Positions 48,543 to 60,615 of a DNA stretch of 64,000 nucleotides are shown here, one piece after another. Numbering within the stretch: position 1 is the stretch's first letter; each line of letters opens with the position of its first letter. Made by a program: the position numbers and the translations under genes. Source of the stretch: Triticum aestivum. Its lineage: Eukaryota; Streptophyta; Magnoliopsida; Poales; Poaceae. The stretch is from assembly GCF_018294505.1 (NCBI RefSeq), contig NC_057807.1:163752304-163816303 (forward strand), read 5' to 3'. A model generated the notes under the pieces. The model was not told where the DNA came from. It saw nothing but the letters and a program-made list of their open reading frames with translations, and did not search any database.

Positions 48543-48913
48543 CGCATTGAGCTCAAAGAGACACAAAGACACAGACATTTATACTGGTTCGGGCCACCGT
48601 CGTGGTGTAATACCCTACTCCAGTGTGGTGTGGTGGATTGCCTCGAGGGGCTATGGATGAACTAGTACAGTGGAGGAACAAGCCTCAGGAGGTGACGTGT
48701 TCTTGAGCTGGTGTAGTAGTCAGGTCAGAATGGATCCGATCCCCCACTACGGTGGTGGCTAAGTCCTATATATAGTGGCCTTGGTCCGCTTCCCAAATAT
48801 GAGAGGTAAGGGATTCCACAACAGTGGGATTTGAAAGGGGACAAGTAGTACAGTCTATCCTGACAAAAGTAGTCTTCACCTGCGAAAAGCCTCTGGTCAT
48901 GATGCTGCGGTGG
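48543..48913 (-). repeat. G-B 5' LTR, middle piece
   Basis: Starts with the TSD CGCAT, then TGAGCTCAAAGAGACAC. It matches 38,399-38,763 in the other LTR and ends at GGTGG, the TSD of Y. Confidence 0.88.
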
Positions 48914-51900
48914 TGTCACATCCCTAGCTTCTGGTAATGCTCTAGGCTAGCTCATGTGTGCATCATGTTTAAATTCTGAAAATTTGAACTGAGGGAATTT
49001 TGGAAGCCTCAAAAACATAAATAAAAGAGGGGCAAAAACCCTAGAAATCTCATTCATTGTTCCAAAATGTTCTTCTTAAATGTTTGATAATTTTTGGCAA
49101 GGGTTCTGGTCCCAACCAAAATATTGAACATTTTTAAGGATTTATTTTTGGGATTTTGAATTTAAATCATTAGCTATTTGAATTTGAATTATATTCATAT
49201 AATTAGAATATAATTTCAAATACCCCTGAAATATTTTATGAGCTTTTGGAAAAGTCCATCTAGCCAAATAAAATTATTCGGAGGAGTTTTTGGCATTGTT
49301 TGAATTTGTTTAAAATTCAAAAAGAGTGGCAAAAGATTAAAAAAAACAAAACAGAAGAAAAAAATAAAAAGAACAGAGCCTACCTGGCCTTACCCGTGCA
49401 GCCACCAGAGCCGGCCCAGCTCCTGTGCTGGTCCAGCACTGTGCGGCCCAGCCCACCTCCTCCCCCTTGTCCTCTTCCTCCCCTGCCAGGAGGACGAACA
49501 GAGGCGAGGCGTGGCGCGCGCCGACGCTGCCTCGGCCACCTCCTGCTTCCCCTGGCCACCTCCTGCTTCCCCTGGCCGCGTGGATGAATGCCCGGTGACA
49601 TCCCGATCCGCCCGACCTCTCTCACTCCTCCCCTGCTCCCTCTCTCGCCGTTTCCCACCTCACCGAACACTCTCGCCGCCGCCGACGAGCTCCCTCGTGG
49701 CCACCGGCCACCCCTAGCCTCGCCGATGCGCTCAAAGGCTCCGCCTCGACCCCCTCCTTCCTCCCCACCGACCCACGGCCCTCCGGAAGCCCTGCAACAC
49801 CGCCACCATCGCCGTTCCGTCGCCGACCACCGAAGCTCACCGCTGTCGATTCGCCGCCTCCGACGCCTCCCCGAGCTCCCCGAGGCCACCGATGCAACCC
49901 CTACGTGATACCGATGATGTGATCGTTGACACTGATGAAGACTCAATGTTATCTTCAGAAGTGCCAGGCAAGCAAAACCACCTTGATCATTTCGATACAA
50001 TCCCACTCTCTCGCTCCTGCTCCCTTTTACTGCATTAGGACAACAACGATTCATCTGTTACTTGCTGCGGTAGCTGAACCCCTTTATCCTTTGCATGACC
50101 TGTCATTCCACAGTAAATAGATGAAACCCACTAGTATGAGTAGGAGTTGTTTGAGCCCTGTTGTGCCTACTCATTCATGTTTGTTTGTCATGCCTGCTAC
50201 TGCTTAGAGTTGAGTCAGGTCTGATTCATCGAGGATGAATCAGGGGTGTGTGAACATGTCCTACGGTGTGTGAGCTAAGCGTGTGAACACGATTTGGTAA
50301 AGGTAGCGGTGAGAGGCCATGTAGGAGTACATGGTGGGTTGTCTCATTGCAGCCGTCCTCAGGAACTGAGTTCTGTGTTCGTGATCCATGATTCAACTAC
50401 TACCACGCATTGGGCCCGAAACCAATGGACCCTCTCGGCTTCTTAATCACCCTTGTCCTCTGTCCAGGAGTTGCAAGTAGTTTCTGGTGTTTGTAGTATG
50501 CTGGAGGCCGTGGGCAGCGCTGACCGTAGGGGTGGGCTGTGATGCGGTAGGCACGTGGCCGGGTATACCGGGCGCCCGTTTGGTGTCACGGAACCCTGTT
50601 CACATCGTTTGGGGCTGTGAGCGAAACTCCGGCCGCATCTCCTCATGGATGGAACCCGAATAGGCGATAAACCTGGACTAGAGACTTAGGTGTTTAGCTA
50701 GGCCATGGCCGACACCCACGTTGGGCTTCCGCTTGAAGGTTGCCGAGTACATGTCGTGTAAACGGCGGTAAGTGGTGAGAGCGTGTGTGAAGAAGTACAC
50801 CCCTGCAGGGTTAATATGATCTATTCAAATAGCCGTGTCCGCGGAAAAGGACTTCTGGGTTGCTTATATCAGTTCATAGACAAGTGAAAGTGGATACTCT
50901 AAAATACGCAAGATAAGCGTGAGTGCTATGGATGGCGTTCTCGTAGGGAGACGGGAGCGGATCCATAGTGGTGTATTGATATGGTGAATATGTGGACTCG
51001 TGTGCGCCACCTCAAGAGAGTTACTTGCAGTTGTAGTTCAGGATAGCCACCGAGTCAAAGCTGGCTTGCTGCAGTTAAACCCCACCATCCCCTTTGTTGA
51101 TAATGATGCATATGTAGATGGTTCTGATGTAAGTCTTGCTGGGTACATTTGTACTCACGTTTGCCTATTTTATGTTTTTGCAGAGAGACTTCGGTCTCAC
51201 TAGTAGTTCCACGTGGACTTCGACGTTTAGCTTGTTACCTCAGCTACGATCTTGTGCCTCGGCAGGATCTGGTAGATAGTCAGGCTTCTCAGCCTTTTTC
51301 ATTTATAGATGTCTGTACTCAGACATGTTAAGCCTCCGCATGTGCTTTGACTTGTATGCTCTGAATGTTGGGTCATGAGACCCATGTTTGTAATATCTCG
51401 CTCCTCGGAGCCTATTGATTAAAATACTTGACTTGTAGAGTCATGTTGTGATGCCATGTTGTATTTGCACATATCGAGCATATTGTGTGTATGTTATTGA
51501 AATGCTTGGTATGTGTGGGATCTGACAACCTAGTTGTTTATCCTTGGTAGCCTCTCTTACCGGGAAATGTCTCCTAGTGTTTTCACCGAGCCATGGTAGC
51601 TTGCTACTGCTCCGGAACACTTAGGCTGGCCGGCATGTGTCCTTCTTCGTTCCTGTGTCTGTCCCTTCGGGGAAATGTCATGCGATGAATACCGGAGTCC
51701 TGTTAGCCCGCTACAGCCCGGTTCACCGGAGTCCTGCTAGCCCAGTGCTACAGCCTGGATTCACTCGCTGATGACCGACACGTTCGATGCTGGGTCATGG
51801 ATGCCTGTCCCTGTAAGTCTGTGCCACTTTGGGTTTACGACTAGTCATGTCAGCCCGGGCTCCTTATCATATGGATGCTAGCGACACTGTCATATACGTG

Positions 51901-52028
51901 TGCCAAAAGGCGCAAACGGTCCTGGGCAAAGGTAAGGCGACACCCGTGGGAATACCGTGCGTGAGGCCGCAAAGTGATATGAGGTGTTACATGCTAGATC
52001 GATGTGGCATTGAGTCGGGGTGCTGACA
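48914..52028 (+). repeat. 5' LTR of Y
   Basis: 3,115 bp. AT-rich for the first 450 bp; an AATAAAAAGAACAG stretch at 49,363 precedes a GC-rich leader (49,380-49,900), as in Z. The last 200 bp are the part most like Z. There are no genes. Confidence 0.92.
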
Positions 52029-52032
52029 GCGT

Positions 52033-52044
52033 TGGTATCAGAGC
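52033..52044 (+). other. primer binding site of Y
   Basis: TGGTATCAGAGC, four bases after the LTR. Confidence 0.92.
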
Positions 52045-53589
52045 TTGACTTCCTGTAGGATTACCAAGCCAAACTGGTCGAAGTTGAGTCTAGAAATTCT
52101 TTAGTTATATAAGGGAATTGATTGTGGGATGGAACGTAAGGCTCTTTTTACTCCTTATACCTCATGGCCTTCTGATCTGAGTCATCATCTTCTCTTCTAC
52201 GGGGATTAAGAACTAGGCTATCTCTTCTTTCCATCAGGATCACGTGTTACTAATCCGTAGACTTATAAGATTGTTGGATTAAGCCTCAGTTCAGTTTCTA
52301 CCTCTGTATGTTAATTATTGATCTCGAAACCTTGATATTGTGCTTCTGAGTGGTTATGCCACCATTTTTGTGAATGTCTCAAATCTCTTCTGAGCATTTA
52401 CAGCCGTTATGCTGTCCGAGTCATTCCAGGTTTCTAAATAGTCTGATGCATTTGCAAAATCCTTTTCCTCTGGTTTCGATGCTCCTTTATGCCAGCTCAA
52501 TCACACTAATTGTTGAGTTGAGGTATTCTATTGCCTTGACATTATGTTGGAGTTATTATTATGGCCCTAGGTGTTTAGGGAGTCACCTAGTAATCTAGCA
52601 ATGTTTTGTGATCCCCAGTGTGATGATTCTGGCTTTTATTCTCGAAAGCATCCCGTGATGCCACTTAGTAGTAGGTATTCTACTCCTTGGGCTTTGAACC
52701 CGAGATTCACTCTACTTACTTCATGTTGATAGTGTTTGCTAGTTCCTTCAGGATATTAGTAACTTTGCGATAGTCCTCGAGGTCCGTGGTATTTCCTTCT
52801 TCCAAATACTATGAACCGCTTATGGCAGATGTTTATTGCATCGAAAGATCACAATTAGAGTACTCTTGAGGAGTTCTCCATTCATAAATCGTGACTCTGC
52901 CAGTTCTACCTTTCTGCATGGGTTATCCGGAAGAAATATGTTGAACTTGGTTCGACATACTAATCTATGCATCCACAACTCAGAAAATTATATGTTCCTT
53001 TGAGTTGTTCTCCTTAGTTGCATTCTGACCCTCGTCTATCAATTGATAGTCAAGAGTATGCGTGCGTTCGTTTATCGATGCCTATTACTCTTGTGGTCCG
53101 TCAAGCCATTCTGTCCTGAATGACTTGGAGAAACAAACTCCAGTACCTCATCCATATCTAGGATTGGGTCAAAGTAGTTGTATTCCGCAGATCAAATGCC
53201 AATCCAGCTTTTGGTTCTGTTCTACCTTGGAGTATTACCCCCTTTATGTCAGAATTGTCATGAGAACTGCACCAACTCTCATGAATTTTGACGTAGTGAT
53301 ACTTCTCACCATCATTAGTCATTCCTCGGCCCTCGTGTTGATGCAACCGGAATACCGACAAATGAATTGTGATGTGTGAAATCAATACTCCCAGCAACTT
53401 CGTTGCTTGGTAGTTAAAGGATAATAGTTTCATTCTTAGCGTGTTGGTTTTTGAATCATCCTTCTAAGACTGATCGTGCTACCTAGTCCTTATTTCGGTG
53501 CACCCTTCGATTGATGAGTTAGGATCTTGTCAAGTCCTCACGCATTTGATCATATCGTCTTGCCCTCAAAAGCGAGATTGTTCTCGAGC
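52045..53589 (+). other. Y leader and former gag region, no open frame
   Basis: Starts with leader sequence like Z's (GTTGAGTCTAGAAATTC, then CTCTTTTTACTCCTTA). The remainder, where gag and protease would lie, shows no recognisable knuckle or DTGAS motif and no long frame. Confidence 0.6.
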
Positions 53590-54815
53590 TTAGTAACATA
53601 CCGGTGGTTCGTGATTTTCCGAATATCTTCTCGGGAGTATTACCAGGTTGTTCCCTGACTGTTATGTTGAGCTCGTGATCAAGTTGGTTTCTTGTGAACC
53701 ACCTTCTCTCCAAGAATCAGTGTTAGATATCCCTGAGCTAGTTGGTTAAGCTAGACAACAACTTGGAGAGTTGGAAGATAAAAGCTTGCCTGACTTAGTT
53801 CATTCCAAAGGGATATTCTTGTGTAGTGTGTGTTGAAGAAAGATGATATCTTCATCGATTGGTCCTTGTGATCAGTTGCTGGACCTATTGTCTTATCAAT
53901 CCTTTGATTTGAGTGTGGGCTATCGTCAAATCAAATCAGTACCAACGATGCTCGTAATGTTGTCTTATTCGTGGTTGATCCCCCGAGCATGCACCATTAC
54001 ATCTTTGGTCTGACCAATGCTATCACCGTGTTCACTTAACTATGGAATTCCTTTTAAAAGGAAACCTAGATGAATTGTTGTTGAGCCCATTGACAACATC
54101 CTTATCTCCTCCATGATTTTGTTGAACATTAAGCTAGTGTTGGAAACTTTTGAAAGCATTTGTTCATGCTAGCTCATGAAGCATATGTTTGGATGAAGGT
54201 AGTGACTTCCTTTAATTCATGTGCATCTGATGCAAGTTGCCGCCGTGGATTCGAGAAAGTCAATGTTGCTTTCTTTGGAATCATTCCAAATCAGTCGTGC
54301 ACACGTGCGAAGAATGCTGTGGTTTGAAGACTTGCAACCTTCAATCTATATGTATCCCTAGCACACCAAGCCACTGATTGATTTGTTCAAGGAGAAGGAG
54401 TTTCTTCATAAGAGCTAATCCGGACTTATGTAAGGACTTCGATACCCTCGTTGATGGTTCCCCCTCCTGAACTCGGTAGTGTTTTATTATAAGACTACTT
54501 TGTGGTCATGCTTGTCTTGGACAACGTGTTCACATGTTTGTAGCAGAACCAGCTCATGTTTTGGAGCTTACTATCGTAGTTCATTCCCCGAGAATCTCGC
54601 AACGTCATCTCGTCGATTTGTGTTGCAAACTTTCATTTTTCTTTCTAGACTCGATGAGTCTGGAATATCCTGACACCAACCAGATCTGAGTCTCAGGCAG
54701 ATATGATGGTTGGAATATTTCCCAAGAACTATAATATTGGTCCCTCGATAACCGGTAAAGTGGATGTCGTGGCCAACACACCCAGCCGGAAGACCTATTA
54801 TTGTAGTATCTTCTT
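53590..54815 (+). pseudogene. decayed gypsy pol remains in Y
   Basis: Short collinear matches to Z pol survive across all frames with stops and indels: [14 protein letters not shown]3-LPG (about 53,595-53,650, [17 protein letters not shown]), DLSVGYRQIKS (about 53,905-53,938, [12 protein letters not shown]) and TGKVDVVANTPSRKTYYC (about 54,753-54,806, [18 protein letters not shown]). The order and spacing match RT then RNase H. Catalytic motifs such as YLDD are gone. Since the LTRs are young, the decay predates this insertion. Confidence 0.75.
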
Positions 54816-55970
54816 TGAGGAAGTTGGCCACCTCCCCATAAGGATTTCGTAGGAATTACCTCCGTAACTGTTCCTTATGGATTCTATTGCTCCCGAAGTT
54901 CGACCTTTACCTGATGTTCTAGTTATCAAACCATATCTATGAATGGGATACACTAGCACGTCAAGGAGAACATTAGAAGCCGAGTGCTAAATGTCTCTTG
55001 GTCGATCATCCAGATTTTTATTGCCTCGCTAAGGTGAAATCTGAGAAGGTGTTATCTTCCTTTGCATCTGCATCATCCATCATTAGCCATCATGGTAGCA
55101 AGTTGTGTTGCCAGGATCCTTGACACGGATATTGGTAAAACCTTGATGAATATGGAAATGCTCAAGTTCTTGAGAGCACGCACAAGTGCTAGGTGTTATC
55201 ATCGGCACTAACTGGGTTTGCTCTCAGTTTCCTCGGTTATGCTATAACCATTCCAATAGTGGGATAACTCTCTATTGTTGAGCCTCTCCCCAGTTACTAG
55301 AATCATTCCCATCATTCGCATTTTGTTCCCAGTTGCACCGCCAATGTGCCATTCTACCATGGGTCCCTTCCATTTCCGGTGATAAGGAAATTCATCCATT
55401 ACGTTGTCTTCAACAAGGTAATCCACATCATCCAAGTCCGAGTATGCCATTCTATCGACCCCCGCCAATCGATTGCTGTGATTTGCCTTAGGCTGATATA
55501 GAGAGTCTCAATGAACTCTATATCAAAGGTAATTCTTTTTGCCACTCAAGATAATAATCTACGAATCACCCTCCTCCAGGATGTTTCGTCGTGGTATCAT
55601 GGCAACTCAACTCCTCGCTACGTTGACAACCGATTACCACCTTCTTAAGCGTGGAATTGTTGTCCACCTAGTGAACCTTCGTCATCCGTTTCTTTCCACC
55701 CCTCCTGATGTGTATCTCGTGTCTCAACCCGAGAGATGGTCCTATGTCTCATTCCGTGAGTTGTTCGATCTTCAAGAAGATCGACCCTTCTAGAGTCTCC
55801 TTCTTCCCTCCATGTCATGTTTGCGGGATTTCTCAGAGCAAAACATCAAGACAATGATGGTGAATGAATCAACGTTCAACTGAAGTGCACCCTGGATCGT
55901 GAATATTATACTAGTCTGCGTTACCCTTCACCTTACCCTACGCTTGAATCTCGAGACGAGATTCTTGTTT
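54816..55970 (+). other. Y former integrase region, no open frame
   Basis: No integrase motif is recognisable. The end (GAATCTCGAGACGAGATTCTTG, about 55,946-55,967) matches Z just before its PPT and forms an inverted repeat around CTCGAGACGAG. Confidence 0.55.
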
Positions 55971-55983
55971 AGTGGGGGTGAGT
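55971..55983 (+). other. polypurine tract of Y
   Basis: AGTGGGGGTGAGT directly before the 3' LTR. Confidence 0.82.
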
Positions 55984-58900
55984 TGTCACATCCCTAGCTT
56001 CTGGTAATGCTCTAGGCTAGCTCATGTGTGCATCATGTTTAAATTCTGAAAATTTGAACTGAGGGAATTTTGGAAGCCTCAAAAACTTAAATAAAAGAGG
56101 GGCAAAAACCCTAGAAATCTCATTCATTGTTCCAAAATGTTCTTCTTAAATGTTTGATAATTTTTGGCAAGGGTTCTGGTCCCAACCAAAATATTGAACA
56201 TTTTTAAGGATTTATTTTTGGGATTTTGAATTTAAATCATTAGCTATTTGAATTTGAATTATATTCATATAATTAGAATATAATTTCAAATACCCCTGAA
56301 ATATTTTATGAGCTTTTGGAAAAGTCCATCTAGCCAAATAAAATTATTCAGAGGAGTTTTTGGCATTGTTTGAATTTGTTTAAAATTCAAAAATAGTGGC
56401 AAAAGATTAAAAAAAACAAAACAGAAGAAAAAAATAAAAAGAACAGAGCCTACCTGGCCTTACCCGTGCAGCCACCAGAGCCAGCCCAGCTCCTGTGCTG
56501 GTCCAGCACTGTGCGGCCCAGCCCACCTCGTCCCCCTTGTCCTCTTCCTCCTCTGCCAGGAGGACGAACAGAGGCGAGGCGTGGCGCGCGCCGACGCTGC
56601 CTCGGCCACCTCCTGCTTCCCCTGGCCACCTCCTGCTTCCCCTGGCCGCGTGGATGAATGCCCGGTGACGTCCCGATCCGCCCGACCTCTCTCACTCCTC
56701 CCCTGCTCCCTCTCTCGCCGTTTCCCACCTCACCGAACACTCTCGCCGCCGCCGACGAGCTCCCTCGTGGCCACCGGCCACCCCTAGCCTCGCCGATGCG
56801 CTCAAAGGCTCCGCCTCGACCCCCTCCTTCCTCCCCACCGACCCACGGCCCTCCGGAAGCCCTGCAACACCGCCACCATCACCGTTCCGTCGCCGGCCAC
56901 CGAAGCTCACCGCTGTCGATTCGCCGCCTCCGACGCCTCCCCGAGCTCCCCGAGGCCACCGATGCAACCCCTACGTGATACCGATGATGTGATCGTTGAC
57001 ACTGATGAAGACTCAATGTTATCTTCAGAAGTGCCAGGCAAGCAAAACCCCCTTGTTCATTCCGATACAATCCCACTCTCTTGCTCCTGCTCCCTTTTAC
57101 TGCATTAGGACAACAACGATTCATCTGTTACTTGCTGCTGTAGCTGAACCCCTTTATCCTTTGCATGACCTGTCATTCCACAGTAAATAGATGAAACCCA
57201 CTAGTATGAGTAGGAGTTGTTTGAGCCCTGTTGTGCCTACTCATTCATGTTTGTTTGTCATGCCTGCTACTGCTTAGAGTTGAGTCAGGTCTGATTCATC
57301 GAGGATGAATCAGGGGTGTGTGAACATGTCCTACGGTGTGTGAGCTAAGCGTGTGAACACGATTTGGTAAAGGTAGCGGTGAGAGGCCATGTAGGAGTAC
57401 ATGGTGGGTTGTCTCATTGCAGCCGTCCTCAGGAACTGAGTTCTGTGTTCGTGATCCATGATTCAGCTACTACCACGCATTGGGCCCGAAACCAATGGAC
57501 CCTCTCGGCTTCTTAATCACCCTTGTCCTCTGTCCAGGAGTTGCAAGTAGTTTCTGGTGTTTGTAGTATGCTGGAGGCCGTGGGCAGCGCTGACCGTAGG
57601 GGTGGGCTGTGATGCGGTAGGCACGTGGCCGTGTATACCGGGCGCCCGTTTGGTGTCACGGAACCCTGTTCACATCGTTTGGGGCTGTGAGCGAAACTCC
57701 GGCCGGATCTCCTCATGGATGGAACCCGAATAGGCGATAAACCTGGACTAGAGACTTAGGTGTTTAGGTAGGCCGTGGCCGACACCCACATTGGGCTTCC
57801 GCTTGAAGGTTGCCGAGTACATGTCGTGTAAACGGCGGTAAGTGGTGAGAGCGTGTGTGAAGAAGTACACCCCTGCAGGGTTAATATGATCTATTCGAAT
57901 AGCCGTGTCCGCGGAAAAGGACTTCTGGGTTGCTTATATCAGTTCATAGACAAGTGAAAGTGGATACTCTAAAATACGCAAGATAAGCGTGAGTGCTACG
58001 GATGGCGTTCTCGTAGGGAGACGGGAGCGGATCCATAGTGGTGTATTGATATGGTGAATATGTGGACTCGTGTGCGCCACCTCAAGAGAGTTACTTGCAG
58101 TCGTAGTTCAGGATAGCCACCGAGTCAAAGGTGGCTTGCTGCAGTTAAACCCCACCATCCCCTTTGTTGATAATGATGCATATGTAGATGGTTCTGATGT
58201 AAGTCTTGCTGGGTACATTTGTACTTACGTTTGCCTATTTTATGTTTTTGCAGAGAGACTTCGGTCTCACTAGTAGTTCCACGTGGACTTCGACGTTTAG
58301 CTTGTTACCTCAGCTACGATCTTGTGCCTCGGCAGGATCTGGTAGATAGTCAGGCTTCTCAGCCTTTTTCATTTATAGATGTCTGTACTCAGACATGTTA
58401 AGCCTCCACATGTGCTTTGACTTGTATGCTCTGATTGTTGGGTCATGAGACCCATGTTTGTAATATCTCGCTCCTCGGAGCCTATTGATTAAAATACTTG
58501 AGTTGTAGAGTCATGTTGTGATGCCATGTTGTATTTGCACATATCGAGCATATTGTGTGTATGTTATTGAAATGCTTGGTATGTGTGGGATCTGACAACC
58601 TAGTTGTTTATCCTTGGTAGCCTCACTTACCGGGAAATGTCTCCTAGTGTTTTCACCGAGCCATGGTAGCTTGCTACTGCTCCGGAACACTTAGGCTGGC
58701 CGGCATGTGTCCTTCTTCGTTCCTGTGTCTGTCCCTTCGGGGAAATGTCACACGATGAATACTGGAGTCCTGTTAGCCCGCTACAGCCCGGTTCACCCGA
58801 GTCCTGCTAGCCCAGTGCTACAGCCTGGATTCACTCGCTGATGACCGACACGTTCGATGCTGGGTCATGGATGCCTGTCCCTGTAAGTCTGTGCCACTTT

Positions 58901-59098
58901 GGGTTTACGACTAGTCATGTCAGCCCGGGCTCCTTATCATATGGATGCTAGCGACACTGTCATATACGTGTGCCAAAAGGCGCAAACGGTCCCGGGCAAA
59001 GGTAAGGCGACACCCGTGGGAATACCATGCGTGAGGCCGCAAAGTGATATGAGGTGTTACATGCTAGATCGATGTGGCATTGAGTCGGGGTGCTGACA
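55984..59098 (+). repeat. 3' LTR of Y
   Basis: 3,115 bp, the same length as the 5' LTR with no indels seen. Most differences are single C/T or G/A changes. Confidence 0.92.
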
Positions 59099-59507
59099 GG
59101 TGGGCCCGGTGATGACCTCCTTCCTGCCGTCCTAGAGGTCTTGGTCTTGTTGCACCAGAATGGAAACCTTTGGCCGATTCCCAGGGACTCCGCGCCTGTG
59201 GCTTGCCTCCCTTGCACCAAAGAGGAAACCTGCGCTCTGCACCAGCCTGGCGCCCGCTTGGCGCCCGCCTGGCCTTGGTCGTCACGGCTCACGTCAGTTG
59301 AGCCTCATGAGATAACTTGCATAGAACTCTCTGCCCCTTAGGAGCCCTCCTGAGGAGGCCACTTCCTTCGGGGGTCTTGGCGTCGTCCGCCTTGTGAGGG
59401 TTTTGCGGTGTTGGTGTTGAAGCTGGGCCGTACCAGGCTGTTGATGAAGCCACGTGGTGGGTCACACGCAGGCAGGACTGGATACCCCCAAATCCAAGAC
59501 GCTGACA
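59099..59507 (-). repeat. G-B 5' LTR, outer piece
   Basis: Resumes with the TSD GGTGG of Y, matches 38,764-39,176 and ends AAGACGCTGACA, which on the minus strand is the LTR start TGTCAGCGTC. The boundary with W is immediately after it (ACCCC, possibly the TSD of G). Confidence 0.85.
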
Positions 59508-60615
59508 ACCCCCAAAGTTCAAGCAGCGACTAAACATTGTAAGTCATGGTAGAAAAGATCCACTCATGATGCACCCGACATTAGGTACACACAATGCATC
59601 AGCATGACGGCAGTGCTCTCAGGTTCTGGCGCTAATTTGAGAAGGTGATGACACAACATAAAAGTAAATCGATAGTCCCTTCATAGAGGGAAGTAGTGAT
59701 TTGCAGAGTTTTTGATGTACAAGCAGAGTTCCCACTTAGTACAGGCGAAGGCTAGCAAATAGGTTGAGAAGCGGCCAGATAGAGAGCAACAATGGCCATG
59801 AACATGCATTATGCATAAGTAACATTGGATACTAGCATGAGTAGGGTATGAACACCATGAACATAAATATCATAGAGTCTATGTTGGTTTTGATTCAACT
59901 ACATGCATGAACATGTGCCAAGTCAAGCCGCTCGAACATTCAGAGGAGGATACCATACCATGATACTACATCACAATCATTTTGACGCAATGTTGATATC
60001 TAAGATATATCATTATTCACTCTAGCTACTTATGCATGGCATGAGAAACTATAATCTCTAATTGTCATTGCGAACATGTTTCATCATAATAGGTTGAATG
60101 ATGGATAATAGTTTAAACATATATACAAAAACAGAACAAGTCGAGTTCATACCCGTTTCTCTCTGCCATGGCCAGTTCATCTAATATCGTCATTATTGCC
60201 TTTCACTTGCATGACTGAATGATTTGAAAATAATAATAGTGCAAGAGTGCCGTGGACTAAGCTGGAATCCGCAAACATTTTATTCAAGAGGAGAAGACAA
60301 GGTAATATGGACTCTTTATTAGATGAGAGCCACTCAACATTTTCATTGTGGTCTTCTCCTCGGTATGACTCAACAAAAAGAAAAGAAATTCAGAGAAACA
60401 CACTGAAATATTTTTGGAGTTTTTGTTTTTTCATAAACAAGCAAATGAAGAGAGAGAAAAAATGAGAAAAACTATTTACACGGGAAAGCTCCCAACAAGT
60501 AAAAGAAGAACAGGGAAATCTTTTTGGGTTTTCTTTTTAGTGCTACAGCAATTTAAACTAGGAAGAAAAATAAAAAAGAAGCAAGAAACATATTTTTGGA
60601 TTTTCTGAAAGTTTT
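59508..60615 (-). other. W 3' non-coding region
   Basis: AT-rich, with AAGAAA/GAGAAAA tracts on the plus strand (60,370-60,610), and no supported gene. It would precede the PPT and 3' LTR, which are not present here. Confidence 0.55.

Larger units (their letters stand above)
48914..59098 (+). mobile_element. complete non-autonomous LTR element Y, related to Z
   Basis: 10,185 bp with a perfect TSD GGTGG (48,909-48,913 and 59,099-59,103). Two LTRs of exactly 3,115 bp each differ at about 35-40 positions by eye. PBS and PPT are intact, but the 3.96-kb interior has no open gag-pol. LTR start (TGTCACATCCCTAG), LTR end (GAGTCGGGGTGCTGACA), PBS and PPT all match the Z type, so Y is probably moved by Z-family proteins. 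Confidence 0.92.
38367..59507 (-). mobile_element. Tat-like gypsy element G, copy B, with nested S and Y
   Basis: On the minus strand: 5' LTR in three pieces (44,580-44,688, 48,543-48,913, 59,099-59,507; about 880 bp in all), PBS, gag, protease, RT remnant, hairpin region, antisense gene on the plus strand, PPT and 3' LTR (38,367-39,176, lacking its inner end). LTR ends are TGTCA...TGACA. In Tat elements an antisense gene between pol and the 3' LTR is a known feature. RNase H and integrase are missing, as in copy A. Confidence 0.82.

Noticed and set aside
55208..55793. Short frames in the Y interior (84-86 codons on both strands)
   Set aside because: Unrelated to Z pol at the expected positions and not supported by motifs; consistent with chance frames in decayed sequence.
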